Source of the DNA: Blasia pusilla
Lineage: Eukaryota; Marchantiophyta; Marchantiopsida; Blasiales
NCBI GenBank assembly: GCA_050084515.1
Contig: CM114271.1
Span: forward strand, 49,910,001 to 49,974,000
DNA length: 64,000 bases
Reading direction: 5' to 3'
The first letter of the stretch is position 1; each line of letters opens with the position of its first letter. Below the pieces are notes generated by a model. That model saw only the letters and a program-made list of their open reading frames with translations. It was not told where the DNA came from and made no database searches. Shown here in pieces: positions 34,173 through 46,463 of the stretch. Made by a program: the position numbers and the translations under genes.

Positions 34173-34365
34173 AATTCTAGCTCTTCCAACAGAGATGGTG
34201 TTGGATTCTCAACATCCACTTCTCTAAGCACCATTAATCTGATCGGCCCCCTTGTATGAGGAGAAGCCTAGATTGATGGTTCCGACTTAGACGTCGAAGG
34301 AGTCATAGTAATATGACGTAGGTGGTTTGAGGAGTAGCGTTACTAGGTTTATCTAACCCTTTATT

Positions 34366-34392
34366 GCATTAGGGTGCTGGGCACCCTAATGC
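34366..34392. repeat. Hairpin, 12-bp arms
   Basis: GCATTAGGGTGC and GCACCCTAATGC surround a 3-bp loop. It is followed at 34,395-34,424 and 34,437-34,466 by two copies of a G-rich unit (CGCGGGGG(T/C)CCGGGGG, ending CCTTGGTA). Confidence 0.9.
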
Positions 34393-35007
34393 GTCGCGGG
34401 GGTCCGGGGGCAGAGCCCTTGGTATGCCAAGATGACGCGGGGGCCCGGGGGTGCAGTCCTTGGTAAAATTTTTCTATTAATAGAAATGAAGAAAAATAGG
34501 TAAAAACCCTAGTTTTCCCGAGTAGTCAAATAGTCGGGAGCCGCAGCGGTAGCGCATTCTCGTATGTCGAGTTATCTCCCAATTCAGGTTCCATCGAAGC
34601 TCTTCTGTGAGCGCACGGACGCACTAGGCCACTTTGTATCTCTAAGTTTTGTAAAGATTTCAGTGATTTTGTCACTTTTTGTTTTCTCACAGATGGATGA
34701 TCCATCCTGTAGATACACTACATCATCGATGCAGAATTCCATTGCAAAAATCTGAGATCTGCACCATAACATCAAAGTGGCAATTAATTGTTAGACATAC
34801 TCCAAATGGAAAGTGGGTCAGAATTGTAATCATCTTATTGCACAGGGCAAATTGGAACTTTAGATCCATTCAGGAAGAGTGGCAACATGTAGGGTATGTC
34901 CGATTGGAACTCTGGTTTCGAATATGGAGATGTGCCATCCACATAATAAAGTCAGCAGAAAGTTCAACATAACCTGCTTTGCGCCAGCATTCTCTCACCT
35001 AGAGGTG

Positions 35008-36000
35008 ATTGGGAATTGTAGTTCCCAATGACCTTCCCAACGGATATTGAGATCCCATTCGAAAGGACATCAGGCGCCTCTACGCGAGACGGGAACAGAC
35101 AACTTCCAACGAAATTGGATTGTTCCACTGACAGGCACACGGAGGGTCAAATGCCCTAGATTCGGATCTTAAGATCCGATCGAAATGTCACTGGACTATG
35201 GGTGAATTGGACCTTAAGATCCAATTGGGATGAGGAAGGGCAAGTCCGATTGGAACTCTGGTTTTGATTACTGCGAGGAGCCATCCCCCTTATAAAGTCA
35301 TCAAGGAGTTGAAAACAACTCCTTTGCGCATCTATTGCGATTTTGTGAATCGTGGGGTATCTGTTAAGAAGAAATGTGGATTGTTCGCTGGCAGGCACGC
35401 GGATGCCCGAATGACCATGAATTGGATCCTAAGATCCAAAATAAGCATCACAGGACAAAGGGCGAATTGGATGTTAAGATCCCGTCGGGAAGGGTGGATC
35501 TTAAGGTCCACTCTTAAGCACAGAAAAACGTCAGTCTCTAGCATAATTCTCCGACTGGAACTATAGTTTCGAATGGCCTTCCAATGGGCCGAATGCCCTA
35601 GATTCGGATCTGAAGATTGGATCAAAGGGTCATTGGACTCTGGGTAAATTGGACATTAAGATCCAATCAGGATGAGGAACGTCAAGTCCGATTGGCACTT
35701 TGGTGATCTTATGACGGATCTTAAGATCCCATTCGAAAGAACATCGGGCGTCTTTCCGCGTAAGTCTGAGATGGACAACTTGCCACCTGTTTGACAAACT
35801 CTCAACTGACTTTCTAAGGTGGACGTCACCTCGACACATTCGGATCTATAGTATCAATTAAAAGAATACCCTTGGTATTTGTCCGATATTATGGTAACCT
35901 CTATAAATCTATTCCAAAAATAGTATTGGAAATCACAAATTACGGAGTTTGCGTCACACTTACAGGTTTATTTGAAGGTGATCCGACTCTATATCAGGGT
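35008..36000. repeat. Region rich in near-palindromic GGATCTTAAGATCC and GGAAC..GTTCC words
   Basis: Examples: ATTGGGAA..TTCCCAAT at 35,008-35,029; perfect CGGATCTTAAGATCCG at 35,163-35,178; related words near 35,207, 35,414, 35,465, 35,495, 35,650 and 35,713. No gene is supported; frames on both strands are open because these units lack stops. Confidence 0.75.
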
Positions 36001-37079
36001 GATTTGCTTATCGAACGACGATGATCAAGCAAGATTTGAAGTTATAAATTGATTTGTTGGACTATCAGAGGCCCTCGTTATATACCAGTGTGTGTGGTTA
36101 GAGACCCAAAGTGGAATGGATTATAAAAGGAAATATGGCCTAGAAGAGGAAAAAATAGATGACTTATGTATAGAGCCCGTCCAAAGGTTCAATTCATAAG
36201 CTTACGATTTCTGAAGGGCTTATGTCTCTCGACTATGGTTATGATTGTGATCATGAGGTATAACACCCTAATGGATTGAAGAGAACGGTTGGGGAGGGAC
36301 AGAAGACGTTGGTAAACTGGGCTCACGAGGTTGGGTTGGAATTCTATGTAATCCTCGCTCATTCCATTAGAAAACCATTCCAATGGAATCAGCGAGGATT
36401 ATATAGGATTCCAAGTGAAGTCAGTTTGAGGTGATCGATCTGTGCCCTTTCGTCAATCTCAGCCATTGGTTTTCATAACGGGTTGAGGAGTGGCTCGGAT
36501 GATTTCAACATATATCATTTTCATCTAATGCGAGATATCTTTTCCTGACATAGATCCTGAATCAGTGACATCCAAATTTGAAATGGATATGAGTATTAGG
36601 TTAAGTAACGTAGGTGTGCTAACATGGATCTAATCTGGACCGCTAGTCAACCATTGAGTCTGTTCTGAATGACAAGTATAAGTAGCAACGTTTCCCTAGA
36701 TCATGTTTTTTGCTATCGATCTCTCTACACCGGAGGTGCAAAGCGCTTGCTCTGCAAGTGAGGGAAGAATGTGAACGCCCGGTTGTTGATCTTTTGTAGG
36801 TCGACGCAAAATTACAATCATGAGGTTCTTTTTTCTTCTCCTTTTGAATGCAATACTTTTGTTGTTGTCGATCTGGTCAACGGTGGAGTTCAATAGGAGT
36901 TCATTGTGATGTTAATTGCGGTAGGATAGTAAACGCCTCTCGGGGGGTTTCAGATACTATGACTTTCGAGCCTAAAGAGCGCACATCCAAACTAGTATAA
37001 TGCCCATCTAGATAGCTCCTTAGAGGTCTCGTAGAGTTCATTTTGGACTCCATTTATGAGTTGTAAGGCGTAGTTTCTC
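36001..37079. other. No recognised gene
   Basis: No frame with motifs and no repeat of note, although CGAGGATTA(C/T)ATAG..ATTCCA recurs as an inverted pair near 36,345 and 36,390. Confidence 0.4.
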
Positions 37080-40030
37080 GTTCTCATTTCTAGCACTGGA
37101 GGGAACAGTTCCAGCAATTTGATTTAGAAACTTCAGTTTCGTATGCCTTAGTTTAGGGCTCCCTTATCGATTCTGGAACTGGAACGGCAGTTCCGATTGA
37201 TCCTCCTCCTCATTTTGACAAGTGGATCTTTACTTCCGATGGTGAGGCAGTAAGGAAAGAGGCCAGCGATTTGATTTGGGAACTACAATTCTAAATGCCC
37301 CCGTTTGGGCTTAGGGTTAGTGTCAGGAACCGGAACCTGAGTTCCGATTGATTCTCCTTCTGATTTCGAGAATTGGATCTCTAGTTCCGATAGCGAGGAA
37401 TCCGATAAGAAGGTTTGCAATCTCATTTGGGAACTACAATTCCGAAAGCAGCCGTTCAGGCTCAGTTGTCATGTGTGGAACCGGAACCTGAGTTTTGATT
37501 CATCCTCCTTCTCATTTCGAGAATGGGAACTAGAGTTACGATGGTGAGGTAGTAAGGAAAGAGGCCAGCGATTTGATTTTGGAACTACAATCCCGAAAGC
37601 CCTCATTTAGGTAGGGGCTCCCGTCTCTAGAATCGGAACCTAAGTTTTGATTGCTCTTCCTTCTAATTTTGAGAAATGGATTTAAAGTTTCGATCGTGAG
37701 GAAGTCGGGAAGGAGGGCGGGGAACTCATTTGGGAACTTCAGAGATGGACTCTCGTCTATGAAACCAGAACCTAAGTTTCGATTTATCCTCCTTCTCATT
37801 TCGAGAAGTAGATCTCTACTTCCGATGGTGTGGAAGTCGGGAACGAGACCCCCAATATCAACTTATGAAGTACACCTCCAAACATACCCGTTTGGGCTCA
37901 ATTGTTGTGTCAGGAACCTGAGTTCCGATTGATCTTGCTTCTCATTTCAAGAATGGGATCTATAGTGCCGATAGCAAGGAATCCAATAAGGAGGTCCACG
38001 ATCTCATTTGGGAACTACATTTCCGAGAGAAACGGTAGCCTAAATCCTAAACCCTAAATCCGTTTGGGCTCAGTTGTTGAGGATGGAACCGGAACCTAAG
38101 TTCCGATTCATCCTCCTTCTCATTTTGAGAAGTAGATCTAGAGTTTTGATGGTGAGGTAGTAAGGAAAGCGGCTGTTGATTTGATTTGGGAACTACAGTT
38201 CGGAAAGTAGCGGTTCAGGCTGAGTTTTCCTCTTTGGAACCAGAACCTGAGTTCTGATTGATCCTCCTTCTCAATTCGAGAACTCGAACTAGAGTTCCGA
38301 TGGTGAGGTAGTAAGGAAAGCGGCTGGAAATTTGATTTGGGAACTAGAGTTCCAAAAGCAGCGGTTTGGGCTGAGTTGTCCTCTTTGGAACCAGAACCTG
38401 AGTTTTGATTGATCCTCCTTCTCATTTCGAGAATCGGATAATTCTAGAGTTCCAATGGTGAGGTAGGAAGGAAAGAGGCCGGTGATTTGATTTGGGAACT
38501 ACAATTCCGAAAGACCTCGTTTAGTGATGGAATCTCGTGTATGGAACTAGAACCTGAGTGCCGATTGATCCTCCATTTAGTTTCGAGAACTCGATGTAGA
38601 GTTCCGATGGTGAAGATGCCGGGAAGGAGGACGGAAAACTCATTTGGGAACTAGAGTTCCAAAAGCACCCATTCGGGCTCAGTTGTTGTTAGAAGAACCG
38701 GAACTTGAGTTTTGATTCATCCTTGTTCTCATTTCCAGAATGGGATCTCTACTTCCAATAGTGAGGAATCCGATAATGAGGGCCGCGATCTCATTTGAGA
38801 AGTGGATCTCTAGTTTTGAAAGCAGCCGTTCGGGCTCAATTGTCGAGTCTGGAACCGGAATCTGAGTTGCAATTCATCATCCTTCTCATTTTGAGAAGTG
38901 GAACTAGAGTTCCAATGGTGAGGTAGTAAAGAAAGAGGCCGGCGATTTGATCTGGGAACTAGAGTTCCAAAAGCCCAGGTTTAGGTAGGGACTCTCGTCT
39001 CTGGAACCGGAACCTGTGTTCCGATTGATGCTCCTTCTCATTTCGAGAATTGGAACTAGAGTTCCAATGGTGAGGTAGTAGGGAAAGAGGCAGATGATCT
39101 GACTTGGGAACTACACTTTCGGAAGCCCTTGTTTGGGAAGGGACTCCCGCATCTGGAACCGGAACTTGTGTTTTGATTGATCGTGCTTCTCATTTCAAGA
39201 ACAGGATCTCTAGTGCCGATATTGAAGAATCCGATAAGGAGGCCGAAGATTTGATTATGGAACAACAATTCTGAAAGCAGTTGTTTGGGCTCTGTTGTCG
39301 AGTTTGGAACCAGAACTTATGTCCCGATTGATCCTCCTTCTCATTTCAAGAATTGGAAGTAGAGATCCGATGGTGAGTTAGTAAGGAAAGTGGCTAGTGA
39401 TTTGATTTCGGAACTAGTGTTTTAGAAAGCTCTGGTTTAGGTAGGGACTCCCGTTTCTGGAACCCGAAGCTGTGTTATGATTTATTCTGCTTCTCATTTC
39501 AAGAAGTGGGTCTCTAGTGCCGACAGTGAGGAATCCGACAAGGAGGCCGACGATTTGATTTGGGAACTATAGTTCCAAAAGGCCTCGTTTAGGTAGGGAC
39601 TTCCGTCTCCGGAACCAAAACCTGAGTTCCGATTGATCCTCCTTCTCATTTCGAGAGTGGATCTAGGGTTCCGATGGTGAGGAAGTCGAGAAGGAGGACG
39701 GTGATCCCATTTGGGAACTACACTTTCGAAAGCACCCGTTCGGGCTCAGACCTCGTGTCTGGAAACGGAACCTGAGTTCCGATTGATCATCCTTCTTGTT
39801 TCAAGAACTGGATCTCTAATTCCAATACTGAGGGTTCCGATAAGAAGGCCAGAAATCTCATTTGGGAACTACACTACCAAAAGTAGTTGTTCGGGCATAA
39901 TTGTCGTATCTGGAACTGGAACCTGAGTTCCAATTGATTCGAGAAGTGGATCTATAGTTCCCATTGTGAGGTAGCAGGCATAGAGGCCAATGATTGGATT
40001 TGGGAACTCTAGTTGTGAAAGCACGAGTTT
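37080..40030. repeat. Tandem array, ~150-bp unit, about 19 copies
   Basis: The landmark GGAACC(G)GAACCTGAGTTCCGATT recurs about every 150 bp, for example near 37,327, 37,477, 37,631, 37,761, 37,910, 38,085, 38,235, 38,387, 38,539, 38,693, 38,845, 39,007, 39,156, 39,307, 39,458, 39,610, 39,756 and 39,908. Each unit also has CCTCCTTCTCATTTCGAGAA, GTGAGG(T/A)AGT..GGAA and GATTTGGGAACTACAATTCC. The units are 10-25 percent diverged. Minus-strand frames spanning one or two units (MRRRIN...GSGS) reflect the repeat and are not genes. Confidence 0.9.
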
Positions 40031-40333
40031 AGATATCCGTTCATTTCTCGATTCAATGCTATCAAATTGAGCATAGATCCATACTTCCGGTGCAATTGAA
40101 TGTGTGGCTTTTATTGCGGGGCGGGAGATGTCATACAGAGCTGGATTCGTGAGTGCCCTTCATGAAGGTATTCGGTTATTCTATCATTTCTAGAAGTGTT
40201 GTGTGTGTCTGTGTTTAGGTTTTAGGGTTTGCAACTACACTTCCGATTCACACCTACATGTAGAGTTATGAAAATGGTTTAGGGAATTGGATTCAGTTAT
40301 CATTTGTTTAACTAGATCTATAGTTCCAATTCA

Positions 40334-40383
40334 TAGGTACTCCCGACCGACAGAAGCTGGCTTTGGTTGGTCGGGAGTACCTA
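40334..40383. repeat. Hairpin, 18-bp arms with one G:U-compatible mismatch
   Basis: TAGGTACTCCCGACCGAC pairs with GTTGGTCGGGAGTACCTA across a 14-bp loop. It sits at the edge of the palindrome-rich domain. Confidence 0.9.
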
Positions 40384-41694
40384 AGAATCGGAATTGAGTA
40401 GGAACTTTGGCTGATTCGAGTGATGTTGTCACAGTGCAATTGCAGCGTTGAGGCCTCCAACCTCCTTACTGCATTTTAGATCTGAATGCGTTTTGCAGCT
40501 CACTAGCCGTGCTTTTCGAGGAGTTAGGTCACTGGTCTATATATCTATTGCGTTTGTGGTTTAAACTTCTGTCATTTAGTTCCAGCTTACTAAAGTAGAT
40601 AATGATGGAGGAATAAGGAGAAGGAGGAACATGAAAGGCCGCAATACTTGGCTTCTGACGCTTGGGTTTCTTCCTGACAATGTATTTACTTTCATTAAAG
40701 GGATTGACTCGTGCTGTTTTGATAACTGAAATAACGGTTAGTATGTTAAGATCTACACAAGGAACCACAAAGATTATAATCTGCCATGTTCACTCAATTA
40801 TGAACTTGAGATCCTATTGCAAGCCGTTACAAGCCTAAATTGGTTATGGTTCGAATGTAGTACCCCTTCAAATGCTGAAATAGTCCGTTCAGACGTGGTA
40901 ACGTTTCTGATGTAGTAGCCTTTCCGATGTGGTAAGGATCTAGACGTAGTACCCTCTCGGATATCGTAGTGCTCTAGCCTTGTAGCCCTTCAAGTTTGCA
41001 TGAGCGACACACATAGTAGCCCTTCAGGCTTGGAAACCCATTAGACTTGGAACCCCTTGAGAAGGTATCACGGCTTCTAACGTCATGGCGATTCAGACGT
41101 AGTACCCCTTCGGCGTTGTGCTAAGTTATTTGTACTGCCGACAAAGACTCAATCATGAAGAATTGCTACCGTTCACTACTTCGTGTTTCGATTGGTAGAG
41201 GTTTGGATGCAGTAATTTTGCAATTTCCCTACAAATGCATTCTATTGTAGCCACAAGAGCCGACATAGTTTTGGTGTGCGAATGTACGCTAGTAACTAAT
41301 ATGGAAGTTTAATTGAACCGCGAGGGTAGATTGGAACGTATGTAGGGGTAAGGAATCTTGTAACACAATCAGGCTCCTGTCAAATTTCCTCCTCTTTCAG
41401 ACAGTGAGTTTCTTACCAAGGTGGACGTCATCCTTGTTGGGTTCAGTCGGGTGTTGGGGACATTATCATTGTAAGTTTTATATCAATTCCTAGATTTGCG
41501 AGAGAAACGGAAGGACAACTGTTGATACGTTTCTAAATCAGGAGTTTGAATTGAATCTGGTGGTGTCAGCGGACCCCTTGGTTTCAAAATCTTTAGCTCA
41601 TTGAATTCCATCGTAGACCAGAGCAACAATTGCCCAAGGGATCAAGTTCCGAAATTCTTGAGATTGTGCAGATCTCCACTTTCCAATTCACCAA
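40384..41694. other. Spacer with weak short repeats
   Basis: No gene. Around 40,850-41,120 the phrase GTAGTACCC(C/T)TTC or GTAGCCCTTCA recurs several times at irregular spacing. Confidence 0.4.
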
Positions 41695-41858
41695 GGTTAG
41701 TTCATGTCTACATATGTTTGCACTAAATTGATTTATGATGAGTACTATATTGCTTGATTCTTGCCTATCGTGTGTGTTAAGAAAAGGGTTTTCTCTCCTA
41801 TGTTTAACGCATTGCTTACGAATTCTCGTGTTGCAGTAAAGTTTTTCGGTCTACAATC

Positions 41859-42742
41859 ATGGTTAAGAAGCAGATTCTTACTCGGAAAAAGGTTCTAGGC
41901 GCTTTGATTCGCGATCAAAGAAAGCCTTTCATTTTGAATTTCTTAAAGGATGAACTTTAGAATATCGGCTGCGCAAGGGATGTCCAAAATAAGACTGAGT
42001 GTCAAACTTGCAAGGAAGGAGAGCGTAATTTTGGATGGAATGCGCTTGATTGGATGTAGCATTGTTGCTAGTGACACGTTCTTGGTGTTGCATCTTTTAG
42101 ATGCGGATAATGAAGAGAACTATCATGTGGATGTTACTCAATCCGTCATTTATCGAGCCGAACTGAATTTGGGAGTTCAAACTCTTCTCTCCGATGTCCA
42201 AAAGCTAGTGATGAGAGGTCTTGTTTCATCGGACATTTAGGACATTGGTCCATTTTTTAGAGAGGTGCTTCGGGTAGCTACCACCGAGTTTGCGTTACCA
42301 TTGATGGTACAAAAAGAAAAAAAGGTAGCGGGTATTGGGTTGGGAAAAGACACGACATGTGCTCGTCTAGCAAAGGCTATAGACTCTACGTTGGAAATTG
42401 GGTCTATTGTGATAGTCCAGGAAAACAAAGTCGCCGAGCTTGATGCAAGGGCAACACAAGAACTCATCGTAACAACCATCGGAACAGTGCTTGCTGGTGA
42501 GCGGGCAAGAAGTTGCCCATTTTTTCCTTAATGAGTACGACCTGCACGAATTGAAGCATCATCTTTTCGGCTACATCATCGCAAAGGCTAAGGATTGGGA
42601 TGTGGACATGTGCAGTTTGGACAAGGAGTATCAGAAGAAGAATTACGATAAGTTCCAAGCTATCTACCAGACCCTAAAAGAAGATCTCCAAATTGATTTC
42701 ACGAGGATTGTTCTGACTTCGAGGAAGGGAAGGTTTAGTTGA
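41859..42742 (+). pseudogene. Uncharacterised protein gene, frameshifted
   Basis: An ATG at 41,859 opens a basic N-terminus (MVKKQILTRKKVLGALIRDQ) that runs 34 codons to a stop. The frame starting at 41,950 continues the protein to 42,531 with one internal TAG at 42,238, and a third frame carries it to 42,742 (NEYDLHELKHHLFGYIIAKA, EDLQIDFTRIVLTSRKG). Together these give about 290 residues with two frameshifts and one stop. A possible intron (GT at 41,696, TTGCAG at about 41,831-41,836) lies just upstream of the ATG. No known domain is visible. It lies alone between the two palindrome-rich arrays and could be a cargo or transposon gene of that domain. Confidence 0.4.
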
Positions 42743-43329
42743 AGTAACTTTGCCGATGGACTCAATAAGTATATTATGAGGTTCAGGAAGAGATTACCGA
42801 CCTTGCCACGGATGAGACACTCTTGCGATTGAGCAGGAAGAGACCTCAGCGAGGGTAATAGGTAGCTGAAATGACACTCTATTTTGATGCCATTGGGTAC
42901 ATTTGTAAATAGAACGTGAAATGTAGCATATTGAAGTGGATGGATTAAAGAAGTATACTGCCCAGGTTTGAGCACGTTGATGTCATAGATATAGCAAGGG
43001 ATGAGAATCTCCTCTGATTGGAAATGTATTGTCACCACTTGTAAATTCTATGGTACTAGATATTTGTAGTCATGTACAGCGGGAATTGTAACCTATTGCA
43101 GAGAATGAAAGCTAAAATTGCGAGAACTGTAACATATTGCAGAAAGTGGAAGCTAAAGATTATAAAGCCATGTCATATTCGGGGATATTTTTTAATCATC
43201 TCGAATTGGAACTTGAGTTCCAAATCTTATCTATTCAATGAGCATCTTTACTTTCATCTAATGATTGTGTGATCGACTTGTTATGTGACATGCGTGTCCA
43301 ATTTCTTATATTAGAGCTTGCATCCTCAA

Positions 43330-44420
43330 CATTGCCATCCTCTAGATCAATTGGAACTATAGTTCCAATAAGCCCGCTTGTGAGATCCCTTCCTTGGGAA
43401 CAATTGTAGAATCGGAACCGTAGTTTCGATTGTGTCCCAAACTGCCGCGCCCGCTGAAAGTCATTTAGAGCCAAACTAAGTAGGAGTCCAATTGGATCCT
43501 AAGATCCAATTCAGCCGTAGAAGGCGTTCGGTAAAGGGAAATCCCCATCCTCGATTGGAACCGTGGTTTAGAATTATCTGCTCCTTGCATCCCAACAGGT
43601 CGGCAACAAGTGGAGAATCAAAACGTTAGTTCCAATTGTGTCCAAGACTGCCGTGCCCGCTGAAGGTCATTTGGAGCCAAACTCAGTTGGAGTCCTATTC
43701 GATCCTAAGATCCAATTCTGGCTGCAGAAGGCGTCCGGTAAAGGAAAATCCCCATCCTCCATTGGAACTGTAGTTTCAAATTGCGTGCTCCTTGCATCCC
43801 AATAAGTCGGCAACAAATAGGGAATCGGAATGCTAGTTCCGATTGTGTCCTAGAGTGTCGCGCCCATTGAAGGTCATTTGGAGTCAAACTTAGTCAGAAT
43901 CCAATTGGAACCTAAGATCCAATTCCGGCCGTAGAAGTCGTCTGGTGAAGGAAAATCCCCATCCTCGATTGGAACTGTACTTGCGAATGGCCTGCTCCTT
44001 GCATCCCAATAGGTCGGCAACAAGTGGGGAATCAGAACCTTAGTTTCGATTGTATCCCAAACTGCCGCGCCCGCTGTAGGTCATTTGGAGCCTTACTTAG
44101 TCAGAGTCCAATTGGATCCTAAGATCCAATTCCGGCCGCAAAAGTCATTCGGTAAAGGGAAATTCCCATCCTCGATTGGAACTGTAGTTCCGAATGGCCT
44201 ACTCCTTACATCCCAATAGGTCGGCGGACATTGGAGAATCGGAACCTTAGTTCTGATTGTGTCCCAGACTGCCTTGTCTACTGAAGGTCATTTGGAGCCA
44301 AACTTAGTCTGAGTCCAATTAGATCCTAAGATCCAATTCTGGCCACAAAAGGCGTCTGGTAAAGGGAAATCCCCATCCTCAGTTGGAACTGTAGTTCCAA
44401 ACGGCATGCTCCCAAGATCC
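43330..44420. repeat. Tandem array, ~200-220-bp unit, about five copies
   Basis: The landmark CATCCTC.ATTGGAACTGTAGTTCC recurs near 43,337, 43,549, 43,752, 43,969, 44,170 and 44,375. Each unit also holds CCAATAGGTCGGCAACAAG, GACTGCCGCGCCCGCTGAAGG and the near-palindrome AATTGGATCCTAAGATCCAA. Units are about 90 percent alike, so this array is younger than the 150-bp one. Confidence 0.9.
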
Positions 44421-46460
44421 CAATGGGTCGGCAAGAAATGTAGTTCTAAGCTCACTTGGAACTGGAGTGTCCATTGCTTTTTTTTGGCACTCGGTGGGAG
44501 CTTCTCGGGGACCGAACCAACACATTGGGTTGTCAACTTCATGGCTATCTCGACCGGTGGAAACCAAATACTTCCGAGTTCTTTGGAACTAGAGTTCCAA
44601 ACACCATTCAATAACCTTCCAGTGGAACGATAGTTCGAAATGCCACAGAAATATCAGTAGGATGTATTCCAAAGCCCGAAAAATTCCTTCAGTGGGAAGC
44701 AGTACGTCTACGAGCAGTAGGACTTTACAGATTCCTCCCGGCTAGGGAAAAGCGGGGTTGGGGCGAATGGTCCATGAGGCCAAGATTATTTATTTCTTTA
44801 CTTGAGAATGCTTTGGAATTGGGTCTTAAGGTCCGATTTGGATGACGAACGCACGAACCTTGGCAAAGTCCGCATTCAATCGTCTGCCACCTCCTCTACT
44901 GTGAAGTCGTGAAATAAATTAGTTTATGTTGCAAATATTGCTCTAACGGGTGTACGAAGACTTTAACCACATCACACACTAGCCTTCGCTCTCTCAAGAT
45001 GTCCAAAGAAACGAACAAAATAAACACTGTCAATATCATTCTTAATGTTTTAACTTCAAGATCATACTATATAGGCCGTCGGCGACTAAAAGAGACTTGA
45101 TTGGTTGCAAAAGAACCTGAACATATGGTCATATTTAAATGGACTTAAATCCTCATTTTACTTGTAAGCATGACTTCAAGAAAGTCGAAAATCCAGGAAT
45201 GTTTTAATTCACTAGGAATGTCAAAACTAGTATTTTAATTGACTTCATGTGGTTAATAGCAAGTCTTGGCCAATGCATAAATATTAGTGAACAATAAGTG
45301 AATAGTTACAACTCTTACTCAAAATTTAAGGACTTGGTATTTTAAAGATACTTTGTGGTCTTCTTTGCTATGGCCCATATTCTCATTTAGTACCCTTAAG
45401 TTGCCTTATCTTACTTCACATCATATTATGTAGCAAGTCATGGCCAGTGCGGATCTATGAATGAACATCAACAAGCCCTAGACAAAAATGCCCAACAAGT
45501 CCCCTACTAGCACTCGAGCTCGCACCCATTTTTTAGCTTGCCGTTGACCGTAGGGCGAACTCAAGCCTTTGCAATGTCGCGATACTCATAACCAAATGAG
45601 CGCCAAGCACAACATCTGAACTCTAGCAGGCTCACACTAGGATGGTTTGAGACGCAAGAGACATAAGTGATGGGACGCGAACAAGGTTGAGGTTTTCATG
45701 CGTTTATGGCCGCGAGTAGGAAACCTGGACGAAACATGAACCAAGACTTGAGAGGAGTCGAGTCCATGAAAGTTGGTTTCCAAAGTGGTCAGAACCTAAT
45801 TTGGAACGTGACTACGATTTTTTAGTTTTGAATGTATTTTGGACCATAAACTTTAGTCCCAAGATGTGTTTGGGACAAGTAAGATGGCATTGGGAAGCTT
45901 ATGCGAAGTTGATTCCAACGCACGAAAGATCTCAACAAACACACAAGAGTTGGCTGGGATATTTTCCGAAAATGATTGTACGAGGAGTTGGGTTGAGGGC
46001 CAAAGAGAGAGGCTCGGCTGTCTCTTCCCCAAAGGCAGGGGGAAGGCGGGGATCCCAGAAGTACTAGTAAGGGGGAGGGTCTAAAAGGGTGCTTCCAACT
46101 CGAGCCCCACTTTGGGGCACCGCTGGGCAACTCAAGGGTACGGAATGGATTAAGAGTTTTGGCGTTGGGATTCGAAACCCAAACCAATTCCAATAGAGTG
46201 GAGTTCAAAGATCCCTATTGGATTCCAAGCCGGAGCCCATTTAGTTGGGTCTTGGTTTGGGGCTCATCAGAGATTTATTAGACAATTGGGATTGCTAAGC
46301 GCGCTAGCGACGTTTTGGATGTCTAGACTAACTAGAAAGTCCGTCCCAAGTCTTGAAAGACTTGCCCATGTTGGGAGGCTAGGAGTTAGGGAAGGTTGAG
46401 CTTGATGAGGTGCTAAGTTGAGAACTCATGGGGTTGGAAGGCTGATTGACCCAATCTAGA
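44421..46460. other. No recognised gene
   Basis: The first 200 bp still carries GGAACTAGAGTTCC-type words (to about 44,640). Frames at 45,801-46,208 on both strands are mutually antisense and have no motif. Confidence 0.4.
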
Positions 46461-46463
46461 CTA

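Noticed and set aside
34536-34605. tRNA- or SINE-like head (AGCGGTAGCGCATTC followed by GGTTCCATCGA)
   Set aside because: Only the A box is persuasive; the B box is wrong at conserved sites and no cloverleaf could be drawn.
37536-39268. Minus-strand frames with repeated MRRRIN...GSGS text
   Set aside because: They mirror the ~150-bp DNA repeat, whose period is not a multiple of three, so no continuous protein results.
42301-42375. Possible Walker A motif (GIGLGKDTT)
   Set aside because: The spacing does not fit GxxxxGK[ST], and no Walker B follows.
45801-46208. Two overlapping antisense frames of 88 and 128 codons
   Set aside because: No motif on either strand and no neighbouring gene signal.
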